From positions 1-32,777 of the forward strand of contig JAZGDZ010000032.1 of the NCBI GenBank assembly GCA_036478235.1: a stretch of 32,777 nucleotides of DNA, written 5' to 3'. This DNA comes from JACZWZ01 sp036478235 (lineage in GTDB: Bacteria; Actinomycetota; Acidimicrobiia; Spongiisociales; UBA11373). The translations under genes and the position numbers were made by a program. The notes under the pieces were generated by a model, which ran no database searches, had not been told where the DNA came from, and saw nothing but the letters and a program-made list of their open reading frames with translations. Every line of letters starts with the position of its first letter. The stretch's first letter is position 1. This document shows positions 15,027 through 22,647 of the stretch, piece by piece.

Positions 15027-16178
15027 ATGCTCCGTTTTCTCACGGCAGGCGAGTCCCACGGTCCTGGCCTGGTGGCAATCGTCGAGGGGTTGCCCGCCGG
15101 GCTCCGGGTGACGGCCGACCAGTTCGCCGCCGAGCTGGCGCGGCGCAGGATGGGGACCGGCCGGAGCAGGAGGATGGCCATCGAGCAGGACGAGCTCGAG
15201 ATTCTCGGTGGCATTCGATTCGGCAAGACGCTGGGGAGCCCGGTGGCCGTCGTAGTCCGAAACACCGAGTGGCCGAAGTGGCAGGAAGAGATGTCGGTGG
15301 AGCCGGGGGCGACCGATCGTCCGCTGACCACCCCGCGCCCCGGTCATGCCGACCTCGCCGGTATGCAGAAGTACGACTCTCACGATGCCCGGGACATCCT
15401 GGAGCGGTCCTCGGCTCGGGAGACCGCGGCGCGCACGATCGCAGGGGTGCTGGCCAAGGCGTACCTCTCCGAGATCGGTGTCACGGTTTTGAGCCATGTG
15501 GTTGCGATCGGCCGGGTGAGGGCCTCGGAATCGGCGATCCTCGAACCCGGATCGCTGGAGAGGATCGACGCCTCACCGGTTCGAACCCTCGATTCCGCGG
15601 CCGAAGAAGCGATGCTCGCCGAGATTGCTCGCGCTCACGAGGAGCGGGACACGCTCGGGGGAGTCGTCGAGGTGGTTGCTTTCGGACTACCCCCCGGCAT
15701 CGGGAGCCACGTGCAATGGGATCGGAAGCTGGACGGCCGCCTGGCCGGAGCCGTGATGTCGATTCCGGCGATCAAGGGGGTCGAGATCGGGCAAGCCGCG
15801 GTAGTCGCGGCATCTCCCGGATCCGCCGCTCACGACGAGATCTACCACGACGAGGCCGGATTTGCGCGGCGGACGAACCGCGCCGGGGGTCTCGAAGGGG
15901 GCATTACCAACGGGGAGCCGGTCGTGGTGCGGGCCACCATGAAGCCGCTCTCGACCTTGATGAGGCCGCTGCAGAGTGTCGATGTCACGACCAAGGAGCC
16001 GGCCGAAGCCTTTCGGGAGCGTTCGGACGTCTGTTCGGTGCCGGCGGCCGGAGTCGTGGCCGAGCAGATGGTGGCATTCATCCTGGCCGACGAGATCTCT
16101 CGCGTGTTCGGCGGCGACACGGTCAAGGATTTGCTGGAGCGGGCTGCCGAATATCGCTCCCGACTCGAGCAGTTCTGA
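15027..16178 (+). CDS. aroC: Chorismate synthase
   Basis: Converts EPSP to chorismate with reduced FMN, the last common step to aromatic amino acids and folate. 383 residues, normal for the family. Motifs: FLTAGESHGPGLVAIVEGLP at the N-terminus, RRMGTGRSRRM, TPRPGHADLAGMQKY, SSARETAARTIAG, and GLEGGITNGEPVVVRATMKP with the substrate-binding residues. The start ATG fits the conserved N-terminus exactly. It heads a long run of overlapping genes (aroC to the PyrF-like gene); its stop overlaps aroK by one base (TGATG). Confidence 0.98.
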   Translation: MLRFLTAGESHGPGLVAIVEGLPAGLRVTADQFAAELARRRMGTGRSRRMAIEQDELEILGGIRFGKTLGSPVAVVVRNTEWPKWQEEMSVEPGATDRPLTTPRPGHADLAGMQKYDSHDARDILERSSARETAARTIAGVLAKAYLSEIGVTVLSHVVAIGRVRASESAILEPGSLERIDASPVRTLDSAAEEAMLAEIARAHEERDTLGGVVEVVAFGLPPGIGSHVQWDRKLDGRLAGAVMSIPAIKGVEIGQAAVVAASPGSAAHDEIYHDEAGFARRTNRAGGLEGGITNGEPVVVRATMKPLSTLMRPLQSVDVTTKEPAEAFRERSDVCSVPAAGVVAEQMVAFILADEISRVFGGDTVKDLLERAAEYRSRLEQF

Positions 16179-16690
16179 TGGGCCGGACGCTCTGGCTCAT
16201 CGGCATGATGGGAGCCGGCAAGTCGTCGGTGGCTCCCCTCGTGGCCGATGCCCTCGACCGGGATTGGGTGGACTCGGACGCAGTCGTCGAAGCGCAGACG
16301 GGCCGATCGGTCGCCGCCTTGTTGGCCGAGTCGGAGGATCTCTTTCGTATCGCCGAGACGGATGCCATCCTCTCCCTGGCCGGGCGCGACGTGGTGGTGG
16401 CGACCGGGGGAGGAGTGGTGATGTCCGACGTCGTCGAGTCCATGCGGGCCAGCGGGCTGGTCGTGTGGCTGAGGGCGGGTCTTTCCAGCCTCGTCGATCG
16501 TGTCGGGAAGGGAGAGGGCAGACCGCTGCTGCCCGACGAACCCGAGGATGCCCTGCAGTGGTTCGAGGCCGACCGCCGGGCCCGCTACCGAGCCGCGGCA
16601 CACGAGATGATCGACACGGATGACCGCGAGCCGAGCGAAGTGGCCGAGCGGGTCGTGAGGGCATGGGCGAACGCCTCGTCGGGGGTCTGA
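16178..16690 (+). CDS. aroK: Shikimate kinase
   Basis: Phosphorylates shikimate at O-3 using ATP. 170 residues from ATG 16178. Visible: P-loop LIGMMGAGKSS (about residues 7-17), the shikimate-binding DSD (about 32-34), EDLFRIAET, ATGGGVV, and the lid segment GRPLLPD. Overlaps aroC by one base and aroB by 28 bases, so the three genes are surely cotranscribed. Confidence 0.97.
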   Translation: MGRTLWLIGMMGAGKSSVAPLVADALDRDWVDSDAVVEAQTGRSVAALLAESEDLFRIAETDAILSLAGRDVVVATGGGVVMSDVVESMRASGLVVWLRAGLSSLVDRVGKGEGRPLLPDEPEDALQWFEADRRARYRAAAHEMIDTDDREPSEVAERVVRAWANASSGV

Positions 16691-17694
16691 CCTCGGTCGT
16701 CATCGGCCGGGATTGCCTCTCCAGATTGTTCACCGGAGAGGAGCCGCTGCTGGCGGTTCTCACCCAGGCCGGGGAGGCGTCGGCTACCGCGAGGGCGGTG
16801 ATCGAGGTCGCCGATGCTGCGGGGTTGCGGACCTCTCTGAAGGAGCTCCCCGACGGGGATGCGGCCAAATCGCTGGCGGTGGTGGAGGAGACCGCGGCAT
16901 GGCTCGCCGAAGTGGGCATGACCCGCCGAGGTGTCATCGTCGGCGTGGGAGGAGGAGCGCTCACCGACGCGGCCGGCTTCGTGGGTTCGGTCTACATGCG
17001 CGGCGTTCCGGTCCGCTACGTACCCACGACGTTGCTGGCGGCGGTGGATGCGGCGATCGGAGGGAAGACGGCCGTCAACGTCGGAGGCAAGAACCTGATA
17101 GGGACGTTTGCGCATCCGGAGAAGGTGGTCATCGATCTCGAGGTTCTCGAGAGCCTGGCGGAACCGCTGCTGGCTGAAGGCATGGCGGAGGCGCTGAAGG
17201 CGGGTCTGGTGGGCGACCCCGATCTCTTCGCCATTCTCGAGCGGAGCGGTCTCGAGGCCGAACTCGAAGAGGTGATCGAGCGAGCGATAGATGTGAAAGC
17301 AAGAATCGTGGACGCCGACTTCCGCGAATCCGGGATCCGGGCCTACCTCAACTACGGGCACACCGTGGGTCATGCCCTCGAGCGTCTGGCGGGCTTGAGC
17401 CACGGCCGCGCCGTTGCCGTGGGCATGGTGGCGGCCGGGATCGCCTCGGAGATCGTGACGGGATTCCCGGACGCGGCGAGGGTGCAGCGGGTGATCGAAT
17501 CGCTCGGCCTGCCCGTTTCCTGCCAGGGGGTCGGCCGAGGCGATGCCCTGAAGCTGGTCGAGATGGACAAGAAGCGGGACCCCGATGGCCTGAGAATGGT
17601 GCTTCTGGAGCGGATCGGCCGACCGGTCGTCTCGTCGGTTCCCGCCACTACTCTCGATGCGGCTCTCGAGGCGATCGGCATCGGAGGCAGATGA
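16663..17694 (+). CDS. aroB: 3-dehydroquinate synthase
   Basis: NAD+- and zinc-dependent cyclisation of DAHP to 3-dehydroquinate, step two of the shikimate pathway. 343 residues. NAD-binding GVGGGALTDAAGFVGSVYMR, PTTLLAAVDAAIGGKTAVN, GKNLIGTFAHP; zinc ligands in EGMAEALKAG (Glu) and LNYGHTVGHALE (His). ATG 16663 lies inside the aroK 3' end (28-bp overlap). The third dehydratase gene, aroD/aroQ, often found beside aroB, is not in this window. Confidence 0.97.
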   Translation: MGERLVGGLTSVVIGRDCLSRLFTGEEPLLAVLTQAGEASATARAVIEVADAAGLRTSLKELPDGDAAKSLAVVEETAAWLAEVGMTRRGVIVGVGGGALTDAAGFVGSVYMRGVPVRYVPTTLLAAVDAAIGGKTAVNVGGKNLIGTFAHPEKVVIDLEVLESLAEPLLAEGMAEALKAGLVGDPDLFAILERSGLEAELEEVIERAIDVKARIVDADFRESGIRAYLNYGHTVGHALERLAGLSHGRAVAVGMVAAGIASEIVTGFPDAARVQRVIESLGLPVSCQGVGRGDALKLVEMDKKRDPDGLRMVLLERIGRPVVSSVPATTLDAALEAIGIGGR

Positions 17695-18755
17695 ACCACG
17701 CTCAGCGACTCGATGCACTGCGGGGTGTGATTGAAGCGCCGCTGCTCGTGTCCAAGGCACCGAATCTCCGGTACCTCACAGGATTCACCGGATCGAACGG
17801 CTTCTTGCTGGTCCGTCCCCAGGCCGGGGCCACCTTCGTGACCGACGGGCGCTACGGCGAACTGGCCGAGGTGCTGGTGGCGGCTCTCGCGGACACGGAT
17901 CTCGTTGTGTACACGTCGGGGATGTGGGACGTCTTTCGCTCGCTGGTGGAGGGCATCGACACCCTGGAACTCGAGTCCGACGACGTCACCTGGGAGTTCG
18001 CCACCGAATTCACATCCGAAACGGGCATGGAAGTCGCCGCGGGAGGCGGTGCGGTCGAGAGGCAGCGGCGCACCAAGGACGGCGACGAGGTGGCCTCTCT
18101 CGAGGCGGCGGCCGGCGCCGGCGACAAGGCGTTCTCGGCACTCGCCGGGCTCGCCGAGCCGCACCTGACGGAAGCCGAGCTGGGATGGCGCCTCATCGAC
18201 GAGATGCGTCGCGCCGGAGGCCAGGCGGCCGCCTGGGAGCCGATCGTGGCTGCTGGATCTGGGGCCTCGATTCCTCACTATCGATCGGGGAGCAAGCCGA
18301 TCGGGAACGGGTTGTTGCTCCTGGACTACGGCTGTACGGTCGTCGGGTATCACAGCGACATGAGTCGGACGGTCTGGCTCTCCGGGTCTCCGGGCGAGGA
18401 GATGGCGGGGGTGTATCGCGCAGTAGCCGAGGCGCAGGAGGTCGGGCTGGCGACGGTCGCACCGGGGACGACCTGCGACGCTGTCGACGAGGCGGTGCGC
18501 AAGGTGCTTCGCGGATATGGGTACGAGGAGCAGTTCCTCCACAGCACCGGCCACGGAGTGGGACTCGAGATCCACGAGCCGCCGTGGGTTCGTCACGGTA
18601 ACGACGATGAGCTCAAGCCGGGGGACGTGATCACGGTCGAGCCGGGGGTGTACCTTCCCGGAATCGGGGGCGTCCGCATCGAAGACATGGTGTTGGTGAC
18701 CGAGACCGGCACCACGGTCCTGACCCACTCGTCGAAGGAGCCGACCGCGCCATGA
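17691..18755 (+). CDS. pepQ: M24-family aminopeptidase (Xaa-Pro aminopeptidase type)
   Basis: Cytoplasmic metallopeptidase acting on Xaa-Pro bonds. 354 residues: an N-terminal creatinase-like domain (APNLRYLTGFTGSNGFLLV, FVTDGRYGELA) and the pita-bread catalytic domain. Metal ligands: D in LLLDYGC, D in HSDMSRTVWL, H in HSTGHGVGLEIHEPP, E in ITVEPGVYLPG and E in GVRIEDMVLV. Overlaps aroB and efp by 4 bases each (ATGA). In many actinobacteria a pepQ-like gene sits directly before efp. The symbol follows that convention; whether it prefers dipeptides or longer peptides is not visible. Confidence 0.92.
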   Translation: MNHAQRLDALRGVIEAPLLVSKAPNLRYLTGFTGSNGFLLVRPQAGATFVTDGRYGELAEVLVAALADTDLVVYTSGMWDVFRSLVEGIDTLELESDDVTWEFATEFTSETGMEVAAGGGAVERQRRTKDGDEVASLEAAAGAGDKAFSALAGLAEPHLTEAELGWRLIDEMRRAGGQAAAWEPIVAAGSGASIPHYRSGSKPIGNGLLLLDYGCTVVGYHSDMSRTVWLSGSPGEEMAGVYRAVAEAQEVGLATVAPGTTCDAVDEAVRKVLRGYGYEEQFLHSTGHGVGLEIHEPPWVRHGNDDELKPGDVITVEPGVYLPGIGGVRIEDMVLVTETGTTVLTHSSKEPTAP

Positions 18756-19312
18756 TCTCCACCAATGACGTCAAGCCGGGGATGGCCCTGGATCTCGACG
18801 ACGGGATCTTCCAGATCGTCGAGTACCAGCACGTCAAGCCGGGCAAGGGCAAGGCATTCGTCCGGATGAAGCTCAAGAACCTCGAGTCCGGCGCCGTCAT
18901 CGACCGAACGTTCCGCGCCGACGAGAACGTGCAGCAGGCGATCATCGATCGACGACAGCACCAATTCCTCTATCGGGACGATCTCGGGTTCCACTTCATG
19001 GATGGAGAGACCTTCGCCCAAATCGGGCTTCAGCCCGATGAGGTGGGAGACAAGGCCTCTTTCCTGAGGGAAGGGGACTCGGTGAGCCTGGCCATGTACG
19101 GAGGGCGGGCCATCGGCATCGATCTTCCAGCCTCCGTGGAACTGGGGGTGACCCATGCCGAGCCCGCGGTCCGGGGCGACCGGGTCTCCGGGGCGACCAA
19201 GCCGGTGACCGTGGAGACCGGTCTCGTGGTCCAGGTGCCGCTGTTCATTGAGCAGGGTGACCGGATCAAGGTCGACACCCGCTCCGGCGAGTACATGACC
19301 AGGGCGTCGTGA
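18752..19312 (+). CDS. efp: Elongation factor P
   Basis: Relieves ribosome stalling at polyproline stretches. 186 residues in three beta-barrel domains. The acceptor loop reads VKPGKGKAF with the tip lysine at K32, as in other actinobacterial EF-P. The central part has RTFRADENVQQAIIDRRQ and FMDGETFAQI; the C-terminal domain has KPVTVETGLVVQVPLFIEQGD-type sequence and GEYMTRAS. Overlaps pepQ (ATGA) and nusB (GTGA). Confidence 0.98.
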   Translation: MISTNDVKPGMALDLDDGIFQIVEYQHVKPGKGKAFVRMKLKNLESGAVIDRTFRADENVQQAIIDRRQHQFLYRDDLGFHFMDGETFAQIGLQPDEVGDKASFLREGDSVSLAMYGGRAIGIDLPASVELGVTHAEPAVRGDRVSGATKPVTVETGLVVQVPLFIEQGDRIKVDTRSGEYMTRAS

Positions 19313-19689
19313 ACCCGCCCGAGGCACGCGAGGAGGCGCTCCAAAGCCTCTATGAGGCCGATCAGCGCCGTTCTGAGCCCGTCACGACCGGTCTGGGGCG
19401 CAGGGCGTCAGAACTCGTCGAGGGCGTGTGGAGCGAGCGTCAGACGCTGGATGATGCCATCGGGGGAGCGGCGCGTCGGTGGAGAGTGGAGCGGATGCCG
19501 CCGATCGACCGCAACATCCTGAGGATCGCTCTGTGGGAGCTGCGCCACCACTCTCGCACCCCGATCCCGGTGATCATCAGTGAGGCGGTGAGGATGGCAA
19601 AGGTGTACTCGACCGAGCGCAGCGGCGGGTTCGTCAACGGCGTCCTGGCCCAGCTGGCGACGGAGCGGGCTTCGGCCGCAGGCGAGTGA
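19309..19689 (+). CDS. nusB: Transcription antitermination factor NusB
   Basis: RNA-binding protein that with NusE loads on boxA of rRNA transcripts to prevent premature termination. 126 residues, at the short end for the family. All-helical; conserved REEALQSLYEAD, MPPIDRNILRIALWEL, PVIISEAVRMAKVYSTERS and GFVNGVLAQL. GTG start overlaps efp by 4 bases, and its stop overlaps the next GTG by 4 bases. Confidence 0.96.
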   Translation: MNPPEAREEALQSLYEADQRRSEPVTTGLGRRASELVEGVWSERQTLDDAIGGAARRWRVERMPPIDRNILRIALWELRHHSRTPIPVIISEAVRMAKVYSTERSGGFVNGVLAQLATERASAAGE

Positions 19690-20315
19690 CACGCCTTCTG
19701 CTCTCCCTGGACCTGCCGACGGCTGCGGAGGCGGTTCACGCCGCCCGGAGCCTGGTTTCGTGCGGCGTCTCGGTCAGGGTTGGACCTCGCCTCCTCAGCC
19801 GGGTGGGTCCCGGCGTCATCGCCTCGCTACAGGCGTTTCTGCCGGTCCTGGCCGACGCTCGGCTCAGCGGGGCGGCTCGGGAGGTCGGAGCCGCGGCGCA
19901 GAGCCTGGCGGCCCTGGGGGCGGCCTGGGTGACCGTTGACGGGGCCATGGAGGCGGCGGGGCTCACCGAGACCGTGTCCGCAGTGCGCCAGTATGGTTCG
20001 AAGGTATACGCCACGACGGTCCCGCCGGAGGCCGCCGAACCCGACTCGGGCCGGGGCCGGGCCGTTTCCCTTCAGACCCGGTCGATTGCCGGCACCGGCA
20101 TCGCCGGCGTACTGGGGACGACTCCGGATCTCGGCGTCGTCGCTCAAGTGGCGCCGGACCTGGACGTTGTGGTGTTTGGCGCGGACTCGCCCGAGGAGGT
20201 GCGGGATGCCGTCGTTCGAGGAGCGCGTGGGGTCGTCGTCGATGGCCGAATCGCCTCGGCGGCGGATCCGGCGCGGGCGATTCAGCCCTACATCGAGGTG
20301 CTACGTTCGGCTTGA
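19686..20315 (+). CDS. Degenerate orotidine 5'-phosphate decarboxylase (PyrF)-like protein
   Basis: 209 residues from GTG 19686 (GTGA overlap with nusB). The fold is recognisable as PyrF: LLLSLDLPTAAEAV at the N-terminus, VGPRLLSRVGPGVIASL, and the C-terminal GARGVVVDGRIASAADPARAI, which parallels the phosphate-binding VVGRxI..AxDP of PyrF. The catalytic DxKxxD motif is replaced by D57-A-R-L-S-G62, so both the Lys and the second Asp are lost, and the TPGIR-like loop is gone. It should not decarboxylate OMP. It occupies the usual actinobacterial pyrF slot just before mihF-gmk, while pyrR-pyrB-pyrC-carA-carB expected after nusB are absent. The open frame and overlaps suggest it is still expressed. 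Confidence 0.75.
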   Translation: MTRLLLSLDLPTAAEAVHAARSLVSCGVSVRVGPRLLSRVGPGVIASLQAFLPVLADARLSGAAREVGAAAQSLAALGAAWVTVDGAMEAAGLTETVSAVRQYGSKVYATTVPPEAAEPDSGRGRAVSLQTRSIAGTGIAGVLGTTPDLGVVAQVAPDLDVVVFGADSPEEVRDAVVRGARGVVVDGRIASAADPARAIQPYIEVLRSA

Positions 20316-20321
20316 TACCAT
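20312..20321 (+). promoter_or_regulatory. Putative extended -10 promoter for mihF
   Basis: TTGATACCAT: a TG one base before TACCAT makes an extended -10, which can work without a good -35 (none seen). It overlaps the stop of the PyrF-like gene, giving a leader of about 12 bases carrying AGGAGG before mihF. Confidence 0.45.
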
Positions 20322-20339
20322 CGTCGCAGGAGGTTCGGC

Positions 20340-20651
20340 ATGGGTGATCCCCCCAAACTGACACCGGAGCAGCGAGCAGCCGCCCTGGCCAAGGCAGCGG
20401 AGGCCCGCCGCGTCCGGGCAGAGATGCGAGAGGCACTTCGATCCGGCGAGATGACGCTGGCCGACGCGCTCGATCGTTCCGGTGACGACCTTCTCGGCGG
20501 CACCAAGGTGAAGGCGGTGCTCACCGCCCTGCCCGGGCTCGGCAAGGTCAAGTCCCATCGGCTCATGGAGCAGCTGGGTATCGCCGAGAACCGCAGGCTG
20601 CGCGGTCTCGGGCGCAAGCAACGGGAGGCCCTCCTCGCCGAGCTCTCCTGA
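20340..20651 (+). CDS. mihF: Integration host factor MihF (actinobacterial)
   Basis: Small nucleoid-associated DNA-binding protein, essential in mycobacteria and unrelated to proteobacterial IHF. 103 residues: a basic helical N-terminus (LTPEQRAAALAKAAEARR, RAEMREALRSGEM) and a helix-two-turn-helix domain (VKAVLTALPGLGKVKSHRLM, LGIAENRRLRGLG). AGGAGG sits 7 bases before ATG. It starts the mihF-gmk-rpoZ-coaBC-priA run and its presence marks the host as an actinobacterium. Confidence 0.97.
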   Translation: MGDPPKLTPEQRAAALAKAAEARRVRAEMREALRSGEMTLADALDRSGDDLLGGTKVKAVLTALPGLGKVKSHRLMEQLGIAENRRLRGLGRKQREALLAELS

Positions 20652-20679
20652 CGGGCCCCGACGCGGGCGCCTCATAGTC

Positions 20680-21231
20680 GTGTCGGGGCCTTCTGGAGTC
20701 GGCAAGTCGAGCGTCGTCGACGGGCTGGCGCAGCGGCTCCCGTTTTCGTTCTCAGTCTCGATGACGACCCGTGCTCCACGGCCGGGCGAGGTGGACGGTG
20801 AGGACTACGACTTCGTCGATCGGGAGCAGTTTCGTCAGGCGATCGAGGCCGGCGAGCTGGTGGAGTGGGCCGAGTACGGCGGCAATCTCTACGGGACGCC
20901 TGCTGCGGCGCTGGAGGAGGTCCTGGCCGAGGGGAGAGACGTGCTCCTCGACATCGAGATGGTCGGTTCCCGGATCGTCAAGCAGAAGTTCCCGGACGCA
21001 GTGATGGTGTTCATCGCCCCTCCGGATCTCGTCGAACTACAGCGGAGGCTGCGGGCGAGAGGTGATACCTCGGATGGCGACGTTTCGGCCCGCCTCGCAG
21101 TCGCCGAGAGCCAGATCCAAGAGGCCGCAGAGCTGTTCGACCACGTGGTCGTCAACGACGACCTATCGGCGGCGATCGGCCGGGTCACCGATATACTCGT
21201 CACCGATCCCGAACCACGAGACGACTCATGA
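20680..21231 (+). CDS. gmk: Guanylate kinase (start codon uncertain)
   Basis: Phosphorylates GMP to GDP. Recognised by the P-loop SGPSGVGKSS, GMP-binding TTRAPRPGEVDGEDYDFVD, and ELVEWAEYGGNLYGTP. From GTG 20680 the protein is 183 residues but begins inside the first beta strand: the in-frame bases just upstream encode RLIV, the usual strand ahead of SGPSG, without any ATG, GTG or TTG between the mihF stop and 20680. The real start may be a rare codon, a +1 shift at the mihF stop (TCC TGA C) giving a fusion, or GTG 20680 with loss of strand 1. No ribosome site is seen before the GTG. Confidence 0.9.
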   Translation: MSGPSGVGKSSVVDGLAQRLPFSFSVSMTTRAPRPGEVDGEDYDFVDREQFRQAIEAGELVEWAEYGGNLYGTPAAALEEVLAEGRDVLLDIEMVGSRIVKQKFPDAVMVFIAPPDLVELQRRLRARGDTSDGDVSARLAVAESQIQEAAELFDHVVVNDDLSAAIGRVTDILVTDPEPRDDS

Positions 21232-21458
21232 TGATCGAACCGCCGATTGAGACAGTGCTCGAGCGCACCGGTGAGCGTTTCACCCTGGTGGTGCTTGCGG
21301 CACGTCGCGCCCGGCAGATCAACGCCTACTTCAACCAGCTCGGCGAGGGCATCGGCACCTACGTACCGCCGCAGGTCCACTCCCTGTCGCGCAAGCCGCT
21401 CTCGATAGCCTTCGAGGAGATCGCGGCGGACAAGGTCGTCGTCGACACCGACGAGTAG
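21228..21458 (+). CDS. rpoZ: RNA polymerase omega subunit
   Basis: Small subunit that helps fold and hold the beta-prime subunit of RNA polymerase. 76 residues: PPIETVLERTGERFTLVVLAARRARQINAYFNQL matches the omega core with the conserved Arg-rich helix (AARRARQIN), and HSLSRKPLSIAFEEIAADKV is the usual actinobacterial C-terminal part. ATG 21228 overlaps gmk by 4 bases; ATG 21231 is an equal alternative. The location between gmk and coaBC is conserved widely. Confidence 0.96.
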   Translation: MMIEPPIETVLERTGERFTLVVLAARRARQINAYFNQLGEGIGTYVPPQVHSLSRKPLSIAFEEIAADKVVVDTDE

Positions 21459-21462
21459 AACG

Positions 21463-22647
21463 ATGCTCGCCGGACGCCGGATCGTCCTCGGTGTCAGCGG
21501 AGGCGTCGCTGCGTTCAAGGCGGCCTATCTGGCTCGCAGGCTCGTGGAGCGCGGGGCCGAGGTCCGAACGATGATGACTCGATCCGCTCACGAGTTCCTC
21601 GGGCCGCAGACGTTGGCGGCCATAACCGGGACTCCGCCAAAGACCGATCTCTTCGGCACGGAATCCGTCAGCCCGCACACCGAGCTCGCCAGATGGGCCG
21701 ACCTCATGGTTGTTGCCCCGGCTACGGCGGCGACGCTGGCGCGGCTCGCCACGGGGCTCAGCGAGAATTTCCTGTCGACGACGGTGCTCGCCTTTGCCGG
21801 ACCGGTGGTCGTGGCTCCGGCGATGCACACCGAGATGTGGGAGCAACCCTCCACCCAGCGCAACGTCGTCCGGCTCGAGGCCGACGGGATCCATCTCGTC
21901 GGACCGGAGGAGGGGGCCCTGGCAGGAGGCGACGAGGGGCCCGGCAGGATGAGTGAGCCGGAGGCCATCGTCGATGCGATTGAGTTGGCTCTGGGCGGGG
22001 GTGCGCTCGCCGGAACCACCGTCCTCGTGAGCGCCGGAGGTACCCGGGAGCCGATCGATCCTGTGAGGTATCTGGGAAACCGATCCTCGGGCAAGATGGG
22101 AACGGCGATGGCCGAGGAGGCGGCGGCGCGCGGGGCCCGGGTCACGCTTGTCACAACGTCGGACATCCCGGTCTCGGATCGGATCGAGGTGGTAGGCGTC
22201 GAGACGGCCGACGACATGGCCGCCGCGGTCTGGGAGCGCGCCGCCTCATCGGAGGTGGCGGTGCTGGCCGCCGCCGTGGCGGACTTCAAGCCCGATGCCG
22301 TGGCCGAGAAGAAGATGCGCAGGGCCTCGGGACCGCCGAGTGTCAGCCTGGTGCCGACGCCGGACATCCTCGCCGGTGTGGTAGAGCGCTCGCCGTCATC
22401 GTTTCTGGTCGGCTTCGCCGCCGAGACCGGTCCGGCGTCCGGCGCACGCGACAAGGCAGAGTCGAAGGGAGTCGACCTACTGGTGGCCAACGACGTGACC
22501 CAGCCCGACGCCGGGTTCGGCACGGACACCAACCGCGTAACGGTGATTCGTCCCAGCGGTGACTCGGAGAAGTGGCCGCTGATGACCAAGCGCCAGCTGG
22601 CCGTCCGCCTCTGGGATCTCATTCAGACAGAGCGGGATCCGAACTGA
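21463..22647 (+). CDS. coaBC: Bifunctional phosphopantothenoylcysteine decarboxylase/synthetase
   Basis: Two consecutive steps of coenzyme A synthesis: CTP-dependent joining of cysteine to 4'-phosphopantothenate (CoaB half) and FMN-dependent decarboxylation (CoaC half). 394 residues. CoaC: VLGVSGGVAAFKAAYLARRL, the active-site His in SVSPHTELARWAD, VVAPATAATLARLA, and PAMHTEMW where many bacteria have PAMN; the His form is, from memory, common in actinobacteria. CoaB from about residue 180: VSAGGTREPIDPVRYLGNRS, SSGKMG, AAVADFKP, KK and FAAET. Four bases separate it from rpoZ. Confidence 0.97.
   Translation: MLAGRRIVLGVSGGVAAFKAAYLARRLVERGAEVRTMMTRSAHEFLGPQTLAAITGTPPKTDLFGTESVSPHTELARWADLMVVAPATAATLARLATGLSENFLSTTVLAFAGPVVVAPAMHTEMWEQPSTQRNVVRLEADGIHLVGPEEGALAGGDEGPGRMSEPEAIVDAIELALGGGALAGTTVLVSAGGTREPIDPVRYLGNRSSGKMGTAMAEEAAARGARVTLVTTSDIPVSDRIEVVGVETADDMAAAVWERAASSEVAVLAAAVADFKPDAVAEKKMRRASGPPSVSLVPTPDILAGVVERSPSSFLVGFAAETGPASGARDKAESKGVDLLVANDVTQPDAGFGTDTNRVTVIRPSGDSEKWPLMTKRQLAVRLWDLIQTERDPN

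Noticed and set aside
14682..15497. Minus-strand ORF with repeated RVLLGPE-PPHG segments
   Set aside because: The peptide repetition comes from the two double-hairpin DNA repeats, and the remainder is antisense to aroC.
16585..18728. Long minus-strand ORFs over aroB and pepQ
   Set aside because: Both lie antisense to genes with intact active sites and show only low-complexity Arg/His-rich translations.
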